Source of the DNA: Stenotrophomonas sp. SAU14A_NAIMI4_8
GTDB taxonomy: Bacteria; Pseudomonadota; Gammaproteobacteria; Xanthomonadales; Xanthomonadaceae
NCBI RefSeq assembly: GCF_003086695.1
Contig: NZ_CP025999.1
Coordinates: 1,901,680 to 1,965,679, forward strand
DNA: 64,000 bases
Direction: 5' to 3'
Of the stretch, positions 17,584 to 26,164 are shown one piece after another. Each line of letters begins with the position of its first letter. The first letter of the stretch is position 1. Both the position numbers and the translations under genes were made by a program. The notes below the pieces were generated by a model. The model was not told where the DNA came from, searched no databases, and saw only the letters and a program-made list of their open reading frames with translations.

Positions 17584-18285
17584 ATGAAGGACCAGCAGTA
17601 CAGCACTGGGCTGCATGCCTGGATGGCCGCGAAGCCAGGGCGCCGCCTGTTGGTCGCGGCCGTGCTGTTCGTGGTCGGCATGACCGTGTTCTTTGCCGCG
17701 TGGTTCGGCCTGGCCCTGCTGTTCGGCGACCGGCAGGACGGTGGCGCGCTGGCACTGAACACGGTGCTGGTGGGGTTCTGCGGCGTGGTGCTGCTACCCG
17801 CGCTGCATCGGGGCATACAGCGCGGCTTCTGGCATCACGCGCGCGAGGTTGAAGCCGGGCGCACGCCCGGTTCATTGCAACTGGGCGCCAACGTGGCATC
17901 GCCGCACGCCGATGTGCGTTGGCCGTGGTCGCTACGGCTGCGCCATGCCGCGCTGTACGTGCTCGGCATGGCACTTGTCTTGCTTGTGTTCCTGCCGTTG
18001 GACAACCAGCGCGCCTTCGGTAGCTGGGTCAGCCGTTTCAGCGTGAGCCCCGCGTTTGCGGGCCAACTGAACGTGCTGCTGTTCGCGTGGCTGCCGCTGC
18101 TGGTACTGATGGCGCTTTGCATGCTGCTGCTCTACCGTCAGGTCCGCCGGCGCGATGCGGGTCTGTTGGATGAAGCGGGTGAGCGACTGCTCAACGCCGA
18201 GATGAGCTGGCTGTTCGCATTCGCCGGGGCGCTGGCCGCCACGATGCTGGTGTGCCGCGTGGCGGGGGCCGTGGTGGGGGCGTAG
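17584..18285 (+). CDS. Membrane protein, unknown function
   Basis: A 233-residue protein preceded by AGGAGG. Membrane helices are visible at about 22-46, 56-74, 122-140, 162-185 and 210-232, with a cytoplasmic-looking loop between the second and third (HHAREVEAGRTPGSLQLG). No transport or enzyme motif is seen. It is the second gene of a two-gene unit with the 16980-17555 gene and converges with the SRPBCC gene, 10 bases away. Confidence 0.68.
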   Translation: MKDQQYSTGLHAWMAAKPGRRLLVAAVLFVVGMTVFFAAWFGLALLFGDRQDGGALALNTVLVGFCGVVLLPALHRGIQRGFWHHAREVEAGRTPGSLQLGANVASPHADVRWPWSLRLRHAALYVLGMALVLLVFLPLDNQRAFGSWVSRFSVSPAFAGQLNVLLFAWLPLLVLMALCMLLLYRQVRRRDAGLLDEAGERLLNAEMSWLFAFAGALAATMLVCRVAGAVVGA

Positions 18286-18295
18286 CGGCGTAGGG

Positions 18296-18763
18296 TCACC
18301 CCTTCGGCTTGGCAAACACATCCAGGCCGGTGCCGGTTTCCAGCAGCGATTTCAGGCTGGACAGCACGATCGGCCAGCCCTGGCGGATGCCGGTATCCAT
18401 GCCGCTGCCGGGCTCCAGCTCGTCGTGGGTAACGGTCAGCCGCACCATGTCTTCATAGGGCACGATATCGAACGTTACCCGGCTGTAGCTGGCAGGATTA
18501 TCTGCCTGCGATGCCGCCGCCCAGGTGATGACCAGGCGCGAAGGTGGGGTGCTTTCCACCACCTCACCGACCAGTTCGACCGTGCGTGCATCGTTGGCGC
18601 GCACATGCTGCCAGCGCGAACCGGGCTGCCAGTCCGACACGTTTTCGTGACCCCAATAAGTGCGCGCGACCTCCGGGCGGGTGATGGCATCGAACACCTT
18701 CTGCGGTGTGGACGCGATGTAGATCACGTGGATGAAGCGGGTGGCCTCGGTGGGCATGGTCAT
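18296..18763 (-). CDS. SRPBCC/AHSA1-domain protein
   Basis: A 155-residue START/Bet v1-like protein: FIHVIYIASTPQKVFDAITRPEV, WGHENVSDWQPGSRW, and a C-terminal helix GWPIVLSSLKSLLETG are family hallmarks. Such proteins bind hydrophobic ligands or act as accessory factors and often sit beside ArsR-type regulators. Its start overlaps the stop of the ArsR gene (ATGA), so it is translationally coupled and is the third gene of the three-gene operon. Ligand unknown. Confidence 0.88.
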   Translation of the reverse strand: MTMPTEATRFIHVIYIASTPQKVFDAITRPEVARTYWGHENVSDWQPGSRWQHVRANDARTVELVGEVVESTPPSRLVITWAAASQADNPASYSRVTFDIVPYEDMVRLTVTHDELEPGSGMDTGIRQGWPIVLSSLKSLLETGTGLDVFAKPKG

Positions 18764-19092
18764 TCTCCTTCCAGTTCGCGTTTCAGGTCATGCAGCAGCG
18801 TCAGCCGCTGCTGCTCGAACTTGCGTACCCAGCGTTCGTAGACGTCATGCAGCGGCACCGGGTTGATGAAGTGCAGTTTTTCGCGGCCACGGCGCACGGT
18901 GCTGATCAGGTTGGCTTCTTCCAGCAGGTCCAGATGTTGGGTGGCCGACTGCCGGGTCATCTGCAGGTGGTCGCACAATTGGCCCAGGGTCTGGCCGTTC
19001 TGCGCACACAGCCGGTCCAACAGGGTGCGGCGCGTGGGGTCGGCCAGGGCTTTGAAAACCTTGTCTGCATCCATGCGGTGGGTCAGTTCCAC
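18760..19092 (-). CDS. ArsR-family winged-helix regulator
   Basis: A 110-residue protein with the small winged-helix fold: VFKALADPTRRTLLDRL, then QTLGQLCDHLQMTRQSATQHLDLLEEANLI and the wing RRGREKLHFINP. No metal-binding Cys pairs are present at the usual sensor sites, in keeping with the non-metal subgroup that pairs with SRPBCC proteins. The start may be GTG 19092 or ATG 19074; the latter gives the common MDADKVFKAL opening. It overlaps genes on both sides and probably regulates its own operon. Confidence 0.9.
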   Translation of the reverse strand: MELTHRMDADKVFKALADPTRRTLLDRLCAQNGQTLGQLCDHLQMTRQSATQHLDLLEEANLISTVRRGREKLHFINPVPLHDVYERWVRKFEQQRLTLLHDLKRELEGE

Positions 19093-19538
19093 TCGTCAAT
19101 CTTGATGTCGCGTGGGCTGGGTTGGCCGATGCCGGTTTCCAGCAGGGATTTCAGGCTCATCAGGAAGAGGGCCCACTTGGTGCTGCAGTGGTGGGTGAAT
19201 TCCACGCGCTCGCTCCAGCCTTCGTGGGTGAACAGCACGATGCTGTACTCACCTTCCTGGCGCAGGGCGAAACGGATGTGGGTGCCGATCCATTCCGGCG
19301 GTCCGGCCAGCACTTCCCACAGCACCAGCGTGTCGGGTTGCAGTTCCTGCAGCTTCATCTGCATGACGCCGCGTTCTTCGCCATGGGCGGTGAAGCGCAG
19401 GTGCAGCGTGCCGCCCGGGTGCTGGTCGCCGGCAGTTTCCTCGGTCCACCAGGCGGCGACGCCCTGCGGGGTGGCCAGGGCCTGGTAGACCTGTGCGACG
19501 GGTGCCTTGATACCAACGCGGTGCGCGATTTCGACCAT
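19083..19538 (-). CDS. SRPBCC/AHSA1-domain protein
   Basis: A 151-residue protein starting at ATG 19538, eight bases after GGAGG. Typical features: IKAPVAQVYQALATPQGVAAWW, then a TLHLRFTAHG strand, VLWEVLAGPPEW, and a C-terminal LMSLKSLLETGIG helix. It is the first gene of the SRPBCC-ArsR-SRPBCC operon and shares the C-terminal helix pattern with the third gene, suggesting an old duplication around the regulator. Confidence 0.87.
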   Translation of the reverse strand: MVEIAHRVGIKAPVAQVYQALATPQGVAAWWTEETAGDQHPGGTLHLRFTAHGEERGVMQMKLQELQPDTLVLWEVLAGPPEWIGTHIRFALRQEGEYSIVLFTHEGWSERVEFTHHCSTKWALFLMSLKSLLETGIGQPSPRDIKIDEWN

Positions 19539-19640
19539 CTCAGCGTCCTCCGGTAGGAGGGCGGCCCACGGCGCGGGCCGTCCATGGAGCTGAGAATAGG
19601 CAGGTAATTGCCTGCATGTCAACGGCGCCCCGTATTCAGT

Positions 19641-20480
19641 TCAAACCGGGCTGTCGGTGGACCGGCTCAGCGCCTCCCACTGGTCGATGCGCTGGGCCAT
19701 GGTCTGCAGCTTGCCGCGCACCAGGTGCAGGGCATCGCTGCCCAGCAGCAGCTGGCTGGGCGGGGTGGGGCTGTCGATTACCTGCAGCATGGCCTGTGCG
19801 GCCTTCACCGGATCGCCCAGTTGCTGGCCGCTCTTGGCCTCGCGCGCGTTGCGGATGGGGTCGAACAGTGCGTCGTAGTCGTCGATCGTGCGCGGTGCAC
19901 GCACCATGGAACGGCCGGCCCAATCGGTGCGGAACGAACCGGGCGCCACCGCCGTGACATGGATGCCGAACGCGGCCACTTCCTTGCCCAGCACTTCGCT
20001 GATGCCTTCCAGCGCGAACTTGCTGCCGCAATACCACGCAATGCCGGGCATGGTGATGAAGCCGCCCATGGAGGTGATGTTGAGGATGTGGCCACGGCGG
20101 CGCGCGCGCATGTGCGGCAGCACGGCCTTGATCAGCGCGGCCGGGCCGAACACGTTCACTTCGAACTGATTGCGCAGTTCGTCCAGCGTGGATTCTTCCA
20201 GGATGCCTTCGTGGCCGTAGCCGGCGTTGTTGACCAGCACATCGATGGCGCCGATCTCGGTTTCAACAGCGCTGACCAGCGCGTCGATGGCCTGTGCATC
20301 GGTGACGTCCAGCAGGCGCCCGAACGCACGGCCGGGGGCGAGGGTTTCGAAGTCGCTGCACGCAGCGGCGCTGCGCACGGTGCCGACCACGCGGTGGCCG
20401 GCCAGCAGCGCTTGCTGGGCCAGGGCACGGCCGAAGCCGCTGCTGACGCCGGTGATGAGGAGGAGGCGGGATGCCGTCAT
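19641..20480 (-). CDS. Short-chain dehydrogenase/reductase
   Basis: A 279-residue SDR oxidoreductase: TGVSSGFGRALA for cofactor binding, LDVTD, NNAGYG, catalytic Ser in TSMGG, and YCGSK for Tyr-Lys. An Arg after the glycine motif strand (VRS) hints at NADP preference. Substrate unknown. It is divergent from the AraC gene at 20581, 100 bases between starts, an arrangement in which the regulator usually controls the dehydrogenase. Confidence 0.9.
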   Translation of the reverse strand: MTASRLLLITGVSSGFGRALAQQALLAGHRVVGTVRSAAACSDFETLAPGRAFGRLLDVTDAQAIDALVSAVETEIGAIDVLVNNAGYGHEGILEESTLDELRNQFEVNVFGPAALIKAVLPHMRARRRGHILNITSMGGFITMPGIAWYCGSKFALEGISEVLGKEVAAFGIHVTAVAPGSFRTDWAGRSMVRAPRTIDDYDALFDPIRNAREAKSGQQLGDPVKAAQAMLQVIDSPTPPSQLLLGSDALHLVRGKLQTMAQRIDQWEALSRSTDSPV

Positions 20481-20580
20481 GGGGAGGGCTCGTGGGAAGG
20501 AGCTTGCACGTTAGTGCTTGAGCCCGGCACCGCCCAGGCCTAAGTTTCGCCCGTTCTTGCCTATTTCTACGAGGGCCTCA

Positions 20581-21531
20581 ATGTCCCGCGAAATGCCGAC
20601 CCAGCCGCAGGCACAGGCGCGCATGGTGGAACTGCTGCAGGCGCTGGCCGCGGACGAGGGCTACACGCTGACTGCGCTGTCGGGTGTGCGGCTGCTGCGT
20701 TCGGACCGGCCACTGGCGCGCACGCCGGTGCTGTACGACCCGGGCATCGTGATCGTCTGCCAGGGCGTGAAGCGCGGCTACCTGGGTGGGCAGGTCTACC
20801 AGTACGACGCGCAGCACTATCTGGCCGTGTCGGTGCCGGTGCCGTTTACCATGGAAACCGAGGCCACCGCCGAGGCGCCGCTGCTGGCGATCTACCTGCA
20901 CCTGGACCTGCAGTTGGCCGCCGACCTGCTGATTGAACTGGGCGAGCGCGCGGGCAGCTGCGAATCGCCTGCGCAGAGCATGATGGCCAGCCCGATGCAG
21001 GGCGCCCTGCAGGCCACCGTGCTGCGTCTGCTGGAAGCCTTGGCCGACCCGCTGGAAGCAGATGTGCTGGGGCCATCGCTGGTGCGCGAGCTGTACTTCC
21101 GCGTGCTGACTGGCGCGCAGGGCGCGGCCATGCGCGAAGCGTTGGCAATGCGCGGGCGCTTCGGGCGCATCGGCAAGGTGCTGCGGCATATCCACGCCGC
21201 CTATGCCACCGCGCTGGATGTGGATGCGCTGGCCGCCGAAGCCGAAATGAGCGTGGCCACCTTCCACGAGCATTTCCGCAGCATTACCGGCACTTCGCCC
21301 ATGCAGTACGTAAAGTCCACCCGGCTGCACCAGGCGCGGCTGCTGATGCTGCGGCAGGCGATGACTGCAGAGGCGGCATCGCTGGCGGTGGGCTATGCCA
21401 ACCCCTCGCAGTTCAACCGCGAGTTCAAGCGGCTGTTCGGGTTGCCGCCTGCAGCTGAGGTTGCGCGCATGCGGCGCAGCTTCGCGCTGCCCGCGCCGGT
21501 GGAGGGGGCGGTGTTTGTTTCGTCGCATTGA
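20581..21531 (+). CDS. AraC-family regulator with AraC_N domain
   Basis: A 316-residue protein starting ATG 20581 (MSREMPTQPQ). The N-terminal half is the cupin-like AraC_N ligand domain (VLYDPGIVIVCQGVKRGYLGG, YLAVSVPVPF). The C-terminal half has two helix-turn-helix motifs: LDVDALAAEAEMSVATFHEHF and EAASLAVGYANPSQFNREFKRLFG. An in-frame extension upstream to 20518 is unlikely. The neighbouring divergent SDR gene is the probable target. Confidence 0.92.
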   Translation: MSREMPTQPQAQARMVELLQALAADEGYTLTALSGVRLLRSDRPLARTPVLYDPGIVIVCQGVKRGYLGGQVYQYDAQHYLAVSVPVPFTMETEATAEAPLLAIYLHLDLQLAADLLIELGERAGSCESPAQSMMASPMQGALQATVLRLLEALADPLEADVLGPSLVRELYFRVLTGAQGAAMREALAMRGRFGRIGKVLRHIHAAYATALDVDALAAEAEMSVATFHEHFRSITGTSPMQYVKSTRLHQARLLMLRQAMTAEAASLAVGYANPSQFNREFKRLFGLPPAAEVARMRRSFALPAPVEGAVFVSSH

Positions 21532-21573
21532 GGGGAGGGGTGAGAGCTGCCTTTCGTGCGCCAAGCGCTCTCG

Positions 21574-21786
21574 TTACTTCAATGCCTCGAGGCGGCGTTT
21601 GGTCGCCGCACGACGTGCAGTGAACCTGGTCTCTACATCGGCGGCGGGCATCAGATGCCCCGAATTCGCGGCATCCAGACCTGCTTGGATCTGCTCTCGA
21701 ATGCGCACGTCCACGGCGGTGGCTGCGTTGCCAGTGGCCGCCTCAGGGGACGGATCGGCGCGGAAGGTGGAAGTTGGTTCGCTCAC
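21574..21786 (-). CDS. Small antitoxin-like protein without visible toxin
   Basis: A 70-residue protein with a GTG start and AGGA site. The core RIREQIQAGLDAANSGHLMPAADVETRFTARRA resembles the C-terminal toxin-binding part of ParD/CopG-type antitoxins. The expected toxin gene would follow on the minus strand, but only about 40 bases remain before the AraC stop. Either the toxin has been lost or the likeness is misleading. Confidence 0.5.
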   Translation of the reverse strand: MSEPTSTFRADPSPEAATGNAATAVDVRIREQIQAGLDAANSGHLMPAADVETRFTARRAATKRRLEALK

Positions 21787-21916
21787 ATTGCTGTCCTGAT
21801 TCGGCCGCCGGCACGTGCACGCGAAACGTGCAGCGCGGTGCTGGTGGTCCAGCGACGAGGCTACGCTGCGGATAGGGCCCCCGCCAGGCTGGAGGCGTCA
21901 CTGGCTTCCACCCCGA

Positions 21917-22909
21917 TCAGCACCCCACCAGCCGATCCGCACTGACCGCCCCACGATGCTGGCTGCGGTACTCGGTCGGGCTGGCATCCACCAGCCCGCG
22001 GAAGTGCCGGCGGAACGATTCCTGCGAACCGAACCCGGCCTGTTCGGCCACCCATTGCAACGGCCGGTCGGTGGTTTCCAGAAGCTCGCGGGCGAACGCC
22101 ACGCGCTCGCGGATGAGCCAATCGATGGGCGACAGGCCGGTGGCTTCCAGGAACTGCCGCTGCAGGGTGCGCTGGCTCAGCGCGGCCTGTTCGGCCAGGC
22201 TGGCCAGCGAATGTGCATCGCGGATATTGCGGCGCATCCATTCCATCAGTTTGGCCAGCCGCGTAGGTTCGCCATTGGGAATGGCCCGGCTGACCCGCTG
22301 GCTGCGTTCGGCGTCGCGCCACGGTGCCAGCACCAGGCGTTCGGCCACCAGGTTGGCCACGCGCGCGCCGTAATCCTTACGCACCATGTGCAGCATCATG
22401 TCCATGCCGGTGGCCGAACCGGCCGAGGTGATGATGTCGCCGGTATCGACGTAGAGCACGTCGTCGCGCACCTGCACACGCGGGAATTCGCGGGCGAGGG
22501 TGTCGGTCAGCCGCCAGTGCGTGGTGGCCTGGCGGCCATCGAGCAGGCCGGCCCAGGCCAGCACGAACGCGCCGGAGCAGATGCTGGTGATGCGTGCGCC
22601 GCGCGCGTGAGCACGGATGAGCGCATCGAGCAGCGCCTGTGGCGGCCGCTCGCTGGGTTCGCGCCAACCGGGAATGACGATGATGTCGGCATCTTCCACC
22701 GCATCGAGCGTGTAGGGCAGCTGCACCTGCGCGTTGCCAAGCATGCGCAGCGCACCGGGTTCGCCGGCGCAGACCTGGGTGCGGTACCAGGCCACGCCCA
22801 GTTCCGGGCGGATGGGCGCGAACAGACCGACGGCGCAACCAAACTCGAACAGCCCCTGGCCGTGGCAGGCCACGATGGCAACAGTGGGGGCGGCGGGTTC
22901 GCTGTGCAT
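21917..22909 (-). CDS. GlxA-family regulator (DJ-1/PfpI plus AraC HTH)
   Basis: A 330-residue two-domain regulator. Residues about 8-185 form a DJ-1/PfpI-like domain with IVIPGW and the elbow SICSGAFVLA, which keeps a Cys; in this family it serves ligand sensing rather than catalysis. Residues about 215-320 form an AraC-type DNA-binding domain (LASLAEQAALSQRTLQRQF; WVAEQAGFGSQESFRRHFRG). It resembles FtrA/GlxA regulators of amine or sarcosine-type catabolism, but no such genes adjoin it. Target unknown. Confidence 0.9.
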   Translation of the reverse strand: MHSEPAAPTVAIVACHGQGLFEFGCAVGLFAPIRPELGVAWYRTQVCAGEPGALRMLGNAQVQLPYTLDAVEDADIIVIPGWREPSERPPQALLDALIRAHARGARITSICSGAFVLAWAGLLDGRQATTHWRLTDTLAREFPRVQVRDDVLYVDTGDIITSAGSATGMDMMLHMVRKDYGARVANLVAERLVLAPWRDAERSQRVSRAIPNGEPTRLAKLMEWMRRNIRDAHSLASLAEQAALSQRTLQRQFLEATGLSPIDWLIRERVAFARELLETTDRPLQWVAEQAGFGSQESFRRHFRGLVDASPTEYRSQHRGAVSADRLVGC

Positions 22910-22988
22910 GGGGTGATGCTAGCGAGGCGCGGCGGTGCGCGCAGGGGTGTGCGGGCATGTGGTGATGCCGCGGCGGCATATGGGCCAG

Positions 22989-23380
22989 GGGTCAGATCCC
23001 TTCCGCAGGAAGGGCTCTGATCCCGGTGGGGTGTGTGGGATGGCGTATGGGGTCAGAGCCCTTTCCTGCGGAAAGGGATCCGACCCCGGACGGGTGCAGT
23101 GGGGTCAGATCCCTTCCACAGGAAGGGCTCTGACCCCGGTGGGGTGTGTGGGATTGCTGGGGGGTCAGAGCCCTTTCCTGCGGAAAGGGATCCGACCCCG
23201 GTGGGGTGTGTGGGATGGCGTGTGGGGTCAGAGCCCTTTCCTGCGGAAAGGGATCCGACCCCGGACGGGTGCAGTGAGTTGGGGTCAGATCCCTTCCGGA
23301 GGAAGGGCTCTGACCCCGGTGGGGGGTGTGGGATTGCGTGCGGGGTCGGATCCCTTTCCTGCGGAAAGGGATCCGACCCC
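22989..23380. repeat. Array of seven palindromes with about 60-base period
   Basis: Seven hairpin units of 35-39 bases start near 22989, 23049, 23101, 23161, 23223, 23281 and 23342. Each begins GGGGTCAGA or GGGGTCGGA and ends in TCTGACCCC or TCCGACCCC, around TTTCCTGCGGAAA or TTCCNNNGGAA. Unit orientation largely alternates. Two linker types alternate, one based on GGTGGGGTGTGTGGGAT and one on GGACGGGTGCAGT. The units are not SMAG type, having no GTAG head. Two further units occur at 46050-46114. Confidence 0.85.
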
Positions 23381-23465
23381 GGCTGCGTAAGGTCATTACC
23401 AGCGGTCATGTGGCTGGCGCGATATGACGGTTGGGTGACGCGATTTCGCCTGTTGCGTGGGGGGC

Positions 23466-23514
23466 GGGGGCTCTTGAATGGAGGTGTGTCTCCGGCCCAC
23501 CCCCAAGAGCCCCC
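23466..23514 (+). promoter_or_regulatory. Perfect inverted repeat abutting the TonB-receptor start codon
   Basis: GGGGGCTCTTG (23466-23476) pairs exactly with 23504-23514, and the next base is the A of the start codon. The only good ribosome site, GGAGG at 23480-23484, lies in the 27-base loop, 30 bases from the ATG in linear distance. The stem would bring the ribosome site next to the start codon, or hide it, so it may control translation. Confidence 0.5.
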
Positions 23515-26106
23515 ATGCCTGCCGCCCACACACCTGTCCTGAATACCCTTGCGGTTCTGATCGCGGCCACGCTGGCCGCTGCACCTGCCCACGCCGCCGA
23601 TGCTGATGCTGATGCTGATGCACCGGCCAGCACGGCCAGCGCCACCTCGGCCAATCTGGCCGCGTCCACACTGGATGCGGTGGTGGTGACCGGTTCGCGC
23701 ACCAGCACGCGCACGGTGAAGAACAGTTCCACCCCCATCGATGTGATCTCGGCCGAGGATCTGGCCTCCACCGGCCAGGCCAATCTGCTGGAAGCGCTGC
23801 AGCGCAGCCTGCCGTCGCTCAGCCAGATTGGTGGCTACCAGAGCGACCAGGAAAGCCTGATTCGCGGCTACCAGCTGCGCAATCTGTCGCCGGGCTACAC
23901 GCTGGTACTGGTGAACGGCAAACGCCGCAATGCCAGCGCCTATGTGAGTGGTGCCAACGGCGGCGGCTACCCCGGCCATGCCTGGGCCGATCTGGCGCTC
24001 ATTCCGGTGTCGGCCATCGACCATGTGGAGGTGCTGCGCGATGGCGCGTCGGCGATCTACGGTTCGGACGCCATTACCGGTGTGATCAATGTGATCCTGA
24101 AATCGCAGGCGCACGGCGGCGATGTTTCAGTGGAAAGCGGACAGAGCTTCGATGGCGATGGCACCCGCATCAGCGTGCGCGCCAATGTGGGCCTGCCTTG
24201 GGGCGAGGATGGCTTCATCAATCTGTCAGGTGAAACCACGCGCCAGCACCATGCGATTCGCACCCGTCGCTATATCGATGGCTACCTGAGCTACCCGGCA
24301 GTGGATGCCAACGGCAACCTGGTGGCGTTGCGCCCGAACAATCGTCTGCCGGCCGGTGCATCGCCGAACCCGGCCGAGGCCACGCGCGATGCCGAAGCCA
24401 ACACCATCCTCAGTTCGCCGTCCTACGCGTTGAAGGCGTTCGCGGTGAACGTGGGGCACGGCCTGGGCGAGAGCGCGCAGTTCTATGCCAATGCCACGGC
24501 CAGCGACCGCACTGCGCAGGCGATCCAGAACTTCCGTCTGCCGGCCACCACTTTCACCACCTACAAAGCGCCGGGCGTGTTGAGTGTGTTTCCCGATGGC
24601 TTCCTGCCGGTGCTGGAAACCAAGGAGAAGCAGTACACCGGCACGGCCGGGGTGAAGGGCCAGCTTGCGGGCTGGGACTACGACGCCAGCCTGACCGGCA
24701 ACCGCAACACGGTGCGCACCTACACGCGCAATTCGGTGAACTATTCGCTGCCATACCCTGGCTCGCCCACCGATTTCTACGACGGCAAGCTGGACTACCA
24801 GCAGGGCATCGCCAACCTGGACCTGCGCCGTGGCTTCGAGGTGGCAGCCTTTGCGTCGCCGCTGGAAGTGAGTGCAGGCGCCGAGTACCAGCACGAACAG
24901 TACGAGCGTGGGGCGGGACAGTGGGAGTCGTACACCGGGTTCGGCGCGGCGGCGTTCGTGGGCTATTCCACTGCCGATGCGGTGAAGGCCACGCGCAACA
25001 GCAAGGCGGTGTATGCCGGTGCAGCCACCAACATCACCTCGCGCTGGTACCTGGATGCGGCGGCGCGTTGGGAAGACCACTCTGATTTCGGCACGGTGTC
25101 CACCGGGCGGCTGACCACGCGCTTCGACTTCACCGATGCGCTGGGCGTGCGCGCCACGGTCAGCAATGGCTTCCATGCGCCCAGCCTGGGTGCGCAGTTC
25201 TACCAGGCCACCGGCAGCTGCCCGTGCGGCACTACGCTGGTGGCGCAGGTCGGCTCGCCGGCCGCCGTTGCACTCGGCGCGACGCCGCTGAAGCCGGAAA
25301 AGGCCACCAACTACAGCCTGGGCGTGACCTGGGACCCGAGCCCGGGCTTCCATCTGGCGGTGGATGCCTACCAGATCGATATCCGCGGGCAGCTGGGGCA
25401 GTCCAGCCAGATTGGCTACAACGCGCAGGACCCGGCGCGCGTCACCGACAACAGTGGCACCGTGCTGACCGCCGCGCAGAAGAACACCATTGACGCGCTG
25501 CTGGGCACGGCCGGCATCAGCATTCTGCCCGGCGATGCGTTCTACGCCAGCTACTTCACCAACGTGGGCGACACCCGCACGCGCGGCGTGGAGCTGACCC
25601 TGGAGGCGAACCAGGACACGGCGTGGGGCAAGCTGCGCTGGACGTACGCGGCCAACGTGGGCCGCACCACCATCCAGAAAGTGAGCGCGATTCCGGCCGC
25701 GCTGCAGGGCCTGCCCAACATCAACCTGCTCACCCGTTCCAGCGAATACGCGCTGCGCTACCGCACCCCGCAGCACACCCAGGTGGCGGGGCTGGGCTGG
25801 CAGAACGGGCGCTGGCGCTCGAACCTGGACTTCACTTACTACGGGCCGATCAAGCGTCTGAACAACGGCGTGGCCTACACGCAGCCGCCGGTGCTGGTGA
25901 CCAACATTTCTGGCGCGGTGGAGCTGGGCGCGGGCTGGAGCGCCGCGCTGGGGGTGAACAACGTGTTCGACAAGCGCACCCGCAAGGTGCCCGAGTACGC
26001 GCGTAGTGCCACCGATGTGGCCAGCATTGAAACCACCTGGGATACCGGTGATGTGCTGAGCACGGTGGGCGCGGTGTGGTATGCGCGGGTGAACTATCGG
26101 TTCTGA
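23515..26106 (+). CDS. TonB-dependent outer-membrane receptor
   Basis: An 863-residue receptor. ATG 23515 starts a signal peptide (ending APAHA) followed by an AD repeat (ADADADADA). The TonB box region reads LDAVVVTGSRT; the plug domain (about 60-180) has PIDVISAEDLASTGQANLLEAL and VEVLRDGASAIYGSDAITGVINVI. The rest is a 22-strand barrel ending in VNYRF with a terminal Phe. It precedes the sulfur-salvage operon and could bring its substrate across the outer membrane; a SMAG element lies between them, so transcription may not be continuous. Confidence 0.93.
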   Translation: MPAAHTPVLNTLAVLIAATLAAAPAHAADADADADAPASTASATSANLAASTLDAVVVTGSRTSTRTVKNSSTPIDVISAEDLASTGQANLLEALQRSLPSLSQIGGYQSDQESLIRGYQLRNLSPGYTLVLVNGKRRNASAYVSGANGGGYPGHAWADLALIPVSAIDHVEVLRDGASAIYGSDAITGVINVILKSQAHGGDVSVESGQSFDGDGTRISVRANVGLPWGEDGFINLSGETTRQHHAIRTRRYIDGYLSYPAVDANGNLVALRPNNRLPAGASPNPAEATRDAEANTILSSPSYALKAFAVNVGHGLGESAQFYANATASDRTAQAIQNFRLPATTFTTYKAPGVLSVFPDGFLPVLETKEKQYTGTAGVKGQLAGWDYDASLTGNRNTVRTYTRNSVNYSLPYPGSPTDFYDGKLDYQQGIANLDLRRGFEVAAFASPLEVSAGAEYQHEQYERGAGQWESYTGFGAAAFVGYSTADAVKATRNSKAVYAGAATNITSRWYLDAAARWEDHSDFGTVSTGRLTTRFDFTDALGVRATVSNGFHAPSLGAQFYQATGSCPCGTTLVAQVGSPAAVALGATPLKPEKATNYSLGVTWDPSPGFHLAVDAYQIDIRGQLGQSSQIGYNAQDPARVTDNSGTVLTAAQKNTIDALLGTAGISILPGDAFYASYFTNVGDTRTRGVELTLEANQDTAWGKLRWTYAANVGRTTIQKVSAIPAALQGLPNINLLTRSSEYALRYRTPQHTQVAGLGWQNGRWRSNLDFTYYGPIKRLNNGVAYTQPPVLVTNISGAVELGAGWSAALGVNNVFDKRTRKVPEYARSATDVASIETTWDTGDVLSTVGAVWYARVNYRF

Positions 26107-26115
26107 GGTGTAAGG

Positions 26116-26139
26116 CAGTCGAGCGTGGCTCGACTCTAC
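26116..26139 (-). repeat. SMAG-type REP element
   Basis: A single reverse-oriented copy with GTAG head and the arms GTCGAGC and GCTCGAC, placed nine bases after the receptor stop codon and 25 bases before the FMN reductase start. It may stabilise or end the receptor transcript. Confidence 0.8.
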
Positions 26140-26164
26140 AAGAGCTCGTAAAGCGGGGGTTTCT

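Noticed and set aside
22989..23380. CRISPR-like appearance of the 60-base-period array
   Set aside because: The repeats themselves are long palindromes, linkers are not unique but alternate between two types, and no cas genes are present.
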